64,000 bases of DNA from Sordaria brevicollis (lineage: Eukaryota > Ascomycota > Sordariomycetes > Sordariales > Sordariaceae), in assembly GCA_033439795.1 (NCBI GenBank), contig JAUTDP010000016.1, positions 248,001 to 312,000 of the forward strand, written 5' to 3'. Below are positions 55,609 through 64,000 of the stretch, one piece after another. Made by a program: the position numbers and the translations under genes. Position 1 is the first letter of the stretch. Every line of letters starts with the position of its first letter. The notes beneath the pieces were generated by a model. It was not told the DNA's origin and ran no database searches. It saw only the letters and a program-made list of their open reading frames with translations.

Positions 55609-56554
55609 AACCTAAGTACACCTAAACCTGACCTGCCCTCTCTTGGAGGGAATAGGTTTTTTGCAGTAGGGTAGTTTTAGCGTAGTCTTTAGAAGCAGAA
55701 TTGATTAGGGAAGCCCAGATATAACTCGACTCCGTGGTAGCGTATGTATTGGAACACGAAGCTAACGGGCTTTTGGTCCCAAGAGCCATCTATGTATGTA
55801 TGGCTTCAGAGCCGTCCGATTGTACTCTCACAACAGGCAGGCGTGCGTTCATCTAGAATCGTTAGCCCCTATTCCTCCTCCGCCCCGCATCCGTAACGCC
55901 CCGCTTTTGGCCGCTCCCCTGGCCGTCGCTACAAGCGGCGCGGAGCGTGGCTTGGACCCGCATAGTTCCAGCCAATGTAGCGTCCATGAACCTAAGGTTT
56001 GAGAGAATGAGAGAAGGAGGATATATAAAAAAAGACAAGCGAGTATGCCTAGGATGGAAAGAAATAAACACAAAAAAAAGGAAATCAGAGCTAGAGTGGC
56101 CGATAGTAGGAATTACAGCCGGTTCCCTCAGCCTTTGGGGTTTCGAGGTAGTCTTCTTTTATTTCCCACCTTTATAACATCCTATAGTTTATTCGATTGG
56201 TACACGTGGACCATCTGGTAGAAGTAAACACTAACAACGAGTTCAACCAATCTGTTACCAAGTTGACGCGAGTTACATATACAGTCAATCACAGGCTTGC
56301 CAACGTGGCCATATAGTTCCTTGGAATCATTCAGTAACAAACATTGGTGAAATTCCTGGTACGATTTGTGTCCCCCGTGTTAAGCTTTGCTAGTTCGAAA
56401 CTTTAGCGCAGGTTGAGTAAAACTATCTATACGGAGTGAAAAAAAAGCGGTACCCAAGCACATAATGTAAGGTATCAATGTTGACTCGTTGAGGGATGCA
56501 CCCTCCTTACATACCCGACAACCCCATTCCCTCCTCACTCTCTTGCTCTTCGTA
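55609..56554. other. intergenic, no gene
   Basis: The 3' flank of the coiled-coil gene and the promoter region of the FHA kinase gene. No feature recognised beyond short A-rich runs. Confidence 0.5.
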
Positions 56555-59036
56555 ATGGACAACGGCGGCGACGATGACGTGATAGCTTACATCTACCCGG
56601 CGGTAGGCAGCCAGGGATACGAACACGCAAAAGATACCATCGACGAGAATAAGGAAAACCCGGGCTACCGTCCTCCGAGATACTGTCACCCGAAGGTGCC
56701 GGAATATGCTTCGGCGGCAGTCCACTCTGGACCTCCCGACATATTCAACAGGCGCGACCGAGAGCCGACGGAGGACGCGGAGGACGCGGAGGAGCGCGAC
56801 CCTTTCGAATACGAAGCCTGCATCAGGGTAACTTTTGCCCACATCCCCAAGACTCGCAGTGGTTTAAGGTGTGGACGGAGCGAGGATGCTGAGTTGCGTC
56901 TCAAGCCTCTCAAGAGCGTTAGCTTATACCACTTCGCTCTCACATTTAACCAGGATTACTGTCTCGTCGTCCAGGACCTGGGTTCTACTTGCGGCACCAC
57001 GGTCGTGTATAACGGGGAGGAGCGCGGCCGATGGTCCTCGTTCTCCTGGATCGTTGGAGGGAGCGACTTTCTGAACGACAAAAGCCCCATCATCGTCAAA
57101 GTATCTCCGTCCCTACAGTTCCGGCTCGTCGTACCACAGCACGACGTTCAATCCAGGTCCTACAGGGACAAGGTCGATAGATTCCTCGCCGGGACGGCGG
57201 ACGCCGATCCACTCCTCGACCTCGGTCAAATTGGGATTCTGAGTCGGCGTAGGACCGAAGTTCCCTCGGGCGTGCAGACGCCGGTTCTAAAACCTACCGC
57301 GCCTATAACGCTGGAGAAGGAGCTTGGCCGAGGGAGTTTCGCGGTTGTCTACCGCGTTTGGGATGTCAACACCGGAAAGCAGTACGCGCTCAAGAGACCA
57401 GTCAGCAGGTCGTTCGACACTGCTGCGTGGGAAAGAGAAGCCCTCATCCTACGTCGGATTGACCACGTTAGTCCAATCTACAAGTAGTGCGCCACAACAT
57501 GGGCGCGTGCCAGTGAGCCCGAGGGCACAACAGCTCTGATTGCTAACGTTTCAAGTTGCTCCCTACCAGAGGCACATCGTTTCCTTGCTGAACTACAGTC
57601 TGGGGCCGACGCCGTGTCTGCACCTCGAATACGTCCCCGGCGAATCGGTTGGCGACCACCTCCAAGCCGGCCCTCGCTTCTCCCACCACGAATGCAAGCA
57701 GATCCTCGCGCAGACTCTGGACGCTCTCGCCTACCTCCACATGCTCGACCCGCAGATCGTGCACAGGGACATCAAGCCGAACAATATCCTGGTCATGTAT
57801 CGCCGCCCCGACGCCATCTTTGTCAAGTTCGCCGACTTTGGCCTATCCCGCGAGGGAGACGTCCTCAAGACCATTTGCGGCACCAGCCTCTACCTGGCAC
57901 CCGAGGTCTACGAAGCAAGTGCTATCCTGCGAGAGGAAAGGGATTACACGGCCCTTGTCGACGTATGGTCGCTGGGCGTCGTCCTTGCCGAGCTCGTGTG
58001 TGGACTTCCACGGCATGGTGGTGGGCGGCAGGCGACCATGGGAGTGGAGTGGTGCAATCGCGTCTGCCTGAGGGTGAAGGAAATGATTGGGCTACGGGTA
58101 CAGGGGCACGACCTGCTGTCCTTCCTTCTGGACTCGATGCTCCGTCTGCGGCCTGAAGCCCGGAAGACGGCCACGGACTGCCTCAATGATGCCTTGCCCT
58201 TGCTCAACCATACTACATGTACCTCTACCGATGAAGAACGGCATGAAAGCAATGGTGTCGTGAGCGATGGCTACAGCCCGGACAGTTCCGAGCATGAGGC
58301 GTCGACGATCCGCCTGGGTTGTGAGGCCCGGAAGGCCGACGGCAGCGAGCCCCATGTGCAGGCCACGGAGCCGGAAACGGGCGACACGGATCCACGCTCG
58401 AGGCTGGAAAGATACATTATCAGCAATCCTGGACGACATCATGTCCCTTCCACAAACGCCCCGTCTCCCAAGGCGACCACAGTAGTATATACAATCGAGC
58501 AGCTCCGTTCCAAGCACAGGCTTGACAATCCCGAGGACAGGTCCGGCTTTGGCCATGGCTCGGACGGAGGCTGCAGCGACAGCGGAGAGTCTAGCTCGGC
58601 TTCGACAGTTGCATACACGACAGCCCGCGACACCAAGCCGCCGCAGGACGGAGAAGTCCAAGGGCCCCCAGGTTCCGTCTTGGGGCTTCAAAGTGGAATT
58701 GCAGCACTTCCCGAAATATGTCTGGAGGCTAGAGGTACGCCACCCTCCACCGATGCTGTCAAGTGGAAGGATTGTATGGGGGATATAGCGGAGGTGGCGG
58801 AGAAGACAGACACATGCAGAGGCTCATATGAGGCTGATGCCGCGCCCTCCTTTAAGAGACCGAGGACTGCCAGGTAAGTACCAGACCGTACCGGAGGGTT
58901 GGTGATCTGAGCTGAAAGGGACCAAGCGTTGAAGCTGACATAAACGCCTAGGAGCCCGTTGATGTCTGGTGGCACGTCAGAGGACAGGACGACGAAACGG
59001 AACAGGACTGTCGGGGGGGATGGCCGGATTGACTGA
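56555..59036 (+). CDS. FHA-domain serine/threonine protein kinase, 3 exons
   Basis: The model is 56555-57466, 57570-58873 and 58952-59036, giving 766 residues. The FHA phospho-threonine-binding domain is at about 89-150: GRS at 107-109, SLYH at 123-126, DLGSTCGT at 141-148. The kinase domain follows: glycine loop LGRGSFAVVYRV from 257, catalytic Lys280, helix-C Glu295, HRD at 369-371, DFG at 393-395, APE at 414-416. All catalytic residues are present, so it is probably active. The first intron acceptor is CTACCAG at 57569, which gives the continuous kinase text RRIDH-RHIVSLL. The branch-like CTAAC is 22 nt before it. The C-terminal 220 residues are disordered and rich in Ser/Pro/Thr. FHA plus kinase recalls the Rad53/Chk2/Dun1 layout, but specific orthology is not claimed. 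Lineage-specific FHA kinases also exist. Confidence 0.88.
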
Positions 59037-59600
59037 GATTCTGCGTGCTTGAGATATGTTTCCTTGGTTTTGACGATAGGACTGCACATGCACATGGAGC
59101 GCCGAGTTATGTTTGATATTAAGGTGACTGTCTGATCATGACAGTGTACCTACCTTGGCTTCACTTTTGGTGGGAGCTATGTTCCCTTTTTCTAGTGTAT
59201 TGCACAAATGTTTTTTTCCAAATTGGGTATTTATAAACATGAACTTAGATATGCATAAATCGCTTGTGTTAAATCGAGCGTGTGGAGTAGAGTTGGGGTA
59301 GAGGCATGTACATGGCTGGGAGGCTAGTCCTGATGCAGAACCCTGGCCTTGCTGTGCAGACGCTGTGCAACTTGGCAGGGCGTAGTACATACCAGTTGCG
59401 GTGCCTTGCACCCTCCCTCTCTACAATACCGGCAGAGGTACCAAGGTGGAAAACCACTAATAAAGTCCTATCCCCCCAAACACGACTGTCATCAACATCG
59501 CGCCGATGCTCTTTGACAATTTCAACGCATGTGCGACACCACGACAGCATCATTCTAGCGACAGCACCGTGCGCGCACGACATAACAAGCCAAAGCCATA
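59037..59600. other. spacer and promoter of the next gene
   Basis: 564 nt between two genes on the same strand. No feature recognised. Confidence 0.5.
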
Positions 59601-60480
59601 ATGACGCCGCTTTCAGTTGACGTTGACCAAGAAGAGCCGAATTCAATAAATGACAAAATGTCGCTTTCAGTTGACCAATTTCTTGGTCTCAATGAGCATG
59701 ACCTCGCCCTGTTTGTGAAGGACAGTCTCACCGACCAAAACGGCGCTCTGACCATGTCCAATATCTCGGACTGGACAGATGTCTCCCAAGCCATGAGGGA
59801 CCGACTGGCCGAGCGCCTGCTGTGAGTCGATGGCGATCCGCCGCCGTTTGCCATGTTGGATATCAACATAAAGTGGAAGGATCCAAAGAAAGAGAATCGT
59901 GACTGACACCCATCCACCTCGTTCAGGACGGCCGTCCAGAAAACCGTCGCACCTTCTGCTATTGACCCACTCGAACTCGCTACACTGCTGGCCCGAATAC
60001 CCTCCGATAGAAGCTCGTCATCACCGCATAGAGGTACCAGGCCCAAGTACACAAGCTCCTCCAGGTCCTCGACCGAACTGCCTATCGAGGACGACAAGTA
60101 CCAGGCCAGGTGCTACCAAGCCCTCATTGACGATGGTTGCAGGCCACTCTTCCCCCTCAGTCTCCTACCGCAGGTATCGAAAGATCCGGACGCATATCGC
60201 GATATGTTACGACCGTGGACGGAATATCCCGACACACCGAGCTCGGAGGATTGGGGCGTGTTCTCCAGACAGCTGTGCCGCTGGAAGGAATTTCGCGCTT
60301 GGCAACTGGTCAACAGGCGGCAGACTATCGGGTTCTCGGAATATCTCGATCAGGAGCGGCGCCAACTTGAAATGATGGAGGAGTACAAGGTTATAGCCGC
60401 GCCTGATTTCGAACAGTCGACGCGCCGTAAGTGGGAGAACGAATGGCACGGTGGCCGTGGTCAACAGCAGCAGCAGCATC

Positions 60481-60511
<31 letters not shown>

Positions 60512-61613
60512 TGATGATGATGCGGAAGCTGTCCTGTCCAGGTATGCCGCGGAGGCAAGCAGGCTGGTGATGGACTACTCCGGGTTCGTCCAGCCCTTCC
60601 AGCTGCAGGCAGACCCAAAGCAGCAGGACCAGTGGACGACATTTGTCGAGTATCTTGCCTTCGAATGCTTCTTTCTCAGCGAGCTCACCCCATCTGTCCG
60701 GAAACTACGACCACGGCATGACGCCGAGTGGGAGAAACTCGTCAAGGCAGGGGTAATGGGGCCTCTCGATACCTCTACCGATACGTGCCATCATTTGGCA
60801 AGCACGGAGGCCAAGGCCATGCGGCTCCGCGAGTTCCACGAGGCCGCATTTGCAGCACGAGTGCGCTCGTTCACGGAAACTCACACCCCGGAAAGCCTGC
60901 GGTCGGCCCAGATTCACCTCGACGATATCACGCGGAGGAACAAAGTCGTGGACGAGTACCTCGAAAATACAAAGAATTACCGGAGAGCCAAGGCAGAAGC
61001 AGATCGTCAGCAGCGCAGGGTCGAGTGGGTCTTGACGGAAATAAAAAACATTGAGAAAGAGCAGAAGGCGGCGGGCAAGGGCAAGGGCAAGGGCAGCAGC
61101 TCCGGGGGAACAGGAACAGGAACAGGAAGCAGGAAAAGGAAACGGACAACAGACCATGTGGACATTGAGGCACGGGTTGGAAAACAGCGGCGGACGGACG
61201 AGACGGAGAGGGGGAGCGACAAGGCACGAACAACAACAACAACAACGACGACGACACGAAGCAAGAAACCCAAGTTCCCGACAGACGAGGACACCTTGGA
61301 ACCGCAGTTCAAGGTAGAAAAGAATTCGGCAGCCAACGAGGGCGGTGGTCTAGGCACAAGAAGCAGGAAAAGATCAAAGCCACGGGGGATTCACGACATA
61401 TATGGCAGTGCGGCTGCCCCACGCGGCGTCCCGGTCCCGGAGCCTAGGTCCAAGGCGGCCACCACCACCGATTCCCGACCCCGTCGGCAGTCCACGCGCA
61501 AATCTCTCAGCGACGCAGCATCGAGGTTGGGTTCACGTACCGATCGACTGGCAACACTGCGCCCAAGAGTCAATAACAAAGCGGCGGTGGGTGTTAGTAG
61601 TACCAAGAGGTAG
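59601..61613 (+). CDS. orphan-family protein with EFRxWQ-type motif, 2 exons
   Basis: The model is 59601-59821 and 59927-61613 (105-nt intron, GTGAGT/TCAG, phase 2), giving 635 residues. In the middle it reads DWGVFSRQLCRWKEFRAWQL then VNRRQ, followed by a poly-Asp run (60483-60530). Then comes FVQPFQLQADPKQQDQWTTF, with VEYLAFECFF after it and a long Arg/Lys/Glu helix. The pattern W/F-x-E-F-R-x-W-Q-x-x-N-R plus T-x-x-E-Y-L-x-F-E recurs in many uncharacterised filamentous-ascomycete proteins, from general recollection. The C-terminal 200 residues are Lys/Arg-rich with nuclear-localisation-like SRKRKR patches and (GK)n and poly-Thr tracts. It is probably nuclear, of unknown function. It follows the FHA kinase on the same strand, but nothing shows that they act together. 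Confidence 0.75.
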
Positions 61614-62036
61614 TGGTAGATCCTAGACGTGAAACGGCGGCGGCTGGGGGCGGCGCTGAGGGCGATACTGAAGGGAATGAAAGGCCAGAGGCCTTTCTCT
61701 CGCTCCACAACTCACGGCACATGCATGTTCAAGGTATGTACTGGTAGTGGTAATTTGGTAGGTAAGCATGTGTTTCACGTTACCTAGAGGTATTCTATAC
61801 GTTGCACGTGGTAAAGTGATTTCAAAACGTACATAGACTGAGCAAATTACAGGTTGTCTACCTTCCATACTTTACTGTTCATGAATTGTTCACTAACTTG
61901 CCACGTATCGCGCAGTCCCCAAACAGCACACACGGCACGAGATGAGCAGCGAATTTGTGTGAAGACGTCAAGCACCCGTGCCCTGCCTCCTTCTGCGGGT
62001 ATTTCGCCGGAATATACATATACGGTGTTCCACCAG

Positions 62037-62072
<36 letters not shown>

Positions 62073-64000
62073 AGAGAGCGCGGCGGTACAACCTTCGTTG
62101 CGCCTGATATGGTTACCCTACTAGGTATGTGTCACCAGCTGAGACCACAAGTCAGCGAGGGTCACCCAGGCGTTTATGGAGGGGACTCTTCCATATCGTG
62201 GGTTCTCTCTAAAGATCTTACCTACTCCGTCCAACAAGACCAAACTTGGCACGAACTCGAGACCGGGCAAGGGTCAACAAGATAAAGTTCGTCAGTCACA
62301 ACCTTGGGCTTTGTCCGTGTCCGCGTTAGTCGGGACGTGACCCAAAATGCTGTTGTTTGAACCAACTTGGGTACAGAACACACAAACACCCCTACGACTA
62401 TTAGTACCTAGGTAGGTAGTGTTCTAGTCATGCCCGCTCCGGGTCAAGCTTGATTCAATCTCGTCGGATGGGGCTTTGCGATGTCCTCCTCTTTACACCA
62501 TGTTATTGTCCCACACATAACCCACACATTGACAGATGTCATGCAGCCCAACTAGTACCATGTATGGCAACGCTCCAATCGAAAAGCACTATAGGTGGTT
62601 GTAATGGTTGTTTGTGTCACCAATCTGTCTTCCCGTCCTCACAAAGAGTTAATGCTGCACGAGTGGCAGATGTCGGAATACCTAAGGTACCTCTAGTCTA
62701 CGCACCCACGCTCGCCACGTTCTACATAAAGGCGAGGCTTGCTCGGGCAGGCAGAGGAGCTCTTGCTCGCCAATATGAATGACTGCTGGCTCTGGATGAT
62801 GTCACTCTTTACGGCAGCGAGTGAAGATTGAGTGTTGCGAAGAGGTGTCGTCCGGCCTTCCTTCCCCCCTGCCGACGCTGCCGTACTCTTAGTAAGCTGC
62901 TTCCTCTGGGTTGCGTATTCTTCTGAGGCGCAGCTCGACATCTGTCGGCAATTTTTCGAGGGCTTATGGGGGAATAAAAGGCGAGAAAAAAACCCGACTC
63001 CATGGTCATGGAATGCAATGCGGAGCTAACGGTGATGTGAGAGCAGGACACTAAGGACATGTGGTACACACGCCAGTTTTACGAGCCCAGAGCCCATCAA
63101 ATCCGGAGCACAACATGGAGCTTTCCAGTCTGGCGGCCGCCGGGACCGCCAACATAAAAGCCAGCAAGTTACGAAAAGTGATATGTGCAACAGTGACATG
63201 CAATGCTGTTCCTTACCCCAACTCAAGAAAGAGGTGGGAGAACTACCCAGGGAGGCCAGGCGGCTGGGCGGCTATTCGAAACAACTGTACCCTCCCACCC
63301 TTGCACATGGACAGGTCTGAACAAAGAACAAAGAAGAAGCGGCGGGGGTTAGTGACAAGGCGGGTGAGGACAGCTGATCGCTAACACATCTCATGCTGGT
63401 CACTATTCCATTGTTCGCTTGATAAGGTAGTGACTGCCGACCTGCAACCAAGGCGGTTAACAATCTAGAGAGTGCATGATGCTATGCCTGTTATCCTACC
63501 TACCAGTGAGGTGGTACCAGTGGAAGATGTCTAGAAGAGTTGAGCGGGAGGTAGGTAGGTAGGTACCTCTAGGTGGTCAGAAATTCTTGGCCTACTTGGT
63601 ACCTCCCGTCCTCCTTTCTTTTACGCTGCTTTACTGTCACTCAAGATCAGCAGTGATAACGGTAACATGGGACATGGAGAATGTGATAGAGACGAGGGTG
63701 ATATCTCCGAACGTTGAGGCTGAATTGTTTCCCCCAGAACACAAACTTTGTGCTAGATAGACCCTTGATGGGAAAACGATGTAACTCAAGCCCATGGAAC
63801 ACTAACCCGGCCGGCGTACGAGCAGAAGAAGTCTGCTGGGTAGCTTTGCCGATGCGCCGAAAACGATATCCCATTCGCGGCTTCCTGCCGAGTGATGAGT
63901 GGCGGGCTGGCGCAACCGTTCAGTTGTTCATATGGGTACGTTAAGCGCTGGTAAACAAAAACGTTGGTGCATGTCTTGTTGCTCGCGTGCAGCTTTTCCC
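61614..64000. other. right end of the window, no supported gene
   Basis: 2.4 kb without a convincing ORF. Frames up to about 140 codons run through the A33 tract or lack any start context. TACCTAGGTA-type motifs lie near 62405-62420 and 63550-63575. A gene starting beyond the window could have its promoter here. Confidence 0.5.
62039..62071. repeat. A33 homopolymer
   Basis: Thirty-three consecutive A residues on the + strand. It is not preceded by a recognisable retroelement body. Confidence 0.95.

Noticed and set aside
61854..62285. 143-codon frame running through the A33 tract
   Set aside because: The middle is poly-Lys from the homopolymer and the flanks have no protein character.
63061..63384. 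107-codon + strand frame near the right edge
   Set aside because: It starts at a non-ATG codon, and composition is unremarkable with no domain. It could only be revisited with sequence beyond the window.

Overview
The window comes from a filamentous ascomycete, most likely a Neurospora-type member of the Sordariales. Genes carry short spliceosomal introns (about 50-180 nt, GTRNGT donors) and have GC-rich codon use. They are interrupted by three very AT-rich, TpA-loaded blocks (about 7.6-11.0 kb, 16.1-21.9 kb and 43.05-46.45 kb) in which every reading frame is shredded by stops. That pattern is what repeat-induced point mutation (RIP) leaves on transposons. The species is inferred, not proven.

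Layout. 1-7.6 kb: a long leader/intergenic stretch, a three-exon Zn2Cys6 transcription factor (4199-5952), then a simple-repeat-rich 3' region. 7.6-11.0 kb: a RIP-mutated Mutator-like element with terminal inverted repeats. 11-14 kb: no convincing gene. 14.0-15.3 kb: an Efm3/FAM86-type eEF2-lysine methyltransferase. 15.5-15.9 kb: a small foldback/MITE-like element. 16.1-21.9 kb: a RIP-mutated block I could not classify. 22.3-23.4 kb: ribosomal protein eS24. 23.9-32.1 kb: a run of small, mostly intronless, low-complexity orphan genes with TATA-like promoters. 32.4-37.7 kb: a large acidic coilin-like nuclear protein and a 71-codon ORF just behind it. 39.1-40.3 kb: GTP cyclohydrolase II (riboflavin synthesis). 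41.3-42.6 kb: a four-exon Pth11/rhodopsin-like seven-helix membrane protein. 43.05-46.45 kb: a RIP-mutated hAT transposon with its 8-bp target duplication still visible. 48.9-50.2 kb: a secreted GH6 cellulase. 50.7 kb: tRNA-Ser(UGA). 52.7-55.6 kb: a coiled-coil orphan protein. 56.6-59.0 kb: an FHA-domain Ser/Thr kinase. 59.6-61.6 kb: an orphan-family protein. 61.6-64 kb: no gene found.

The housekeeping genes (EFM3, eS24, coilin-like, RIB1, tRNA) are not functionally linked and sit in ordinary euchromatic spacing. The accessory material is the transposons, the orphan cluster between eS24 and the coilin-like gene, and the orphan/kinase group at the right end. All gene models were joined by hand from splice signals and reading-frame continuity. 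No database search was run.
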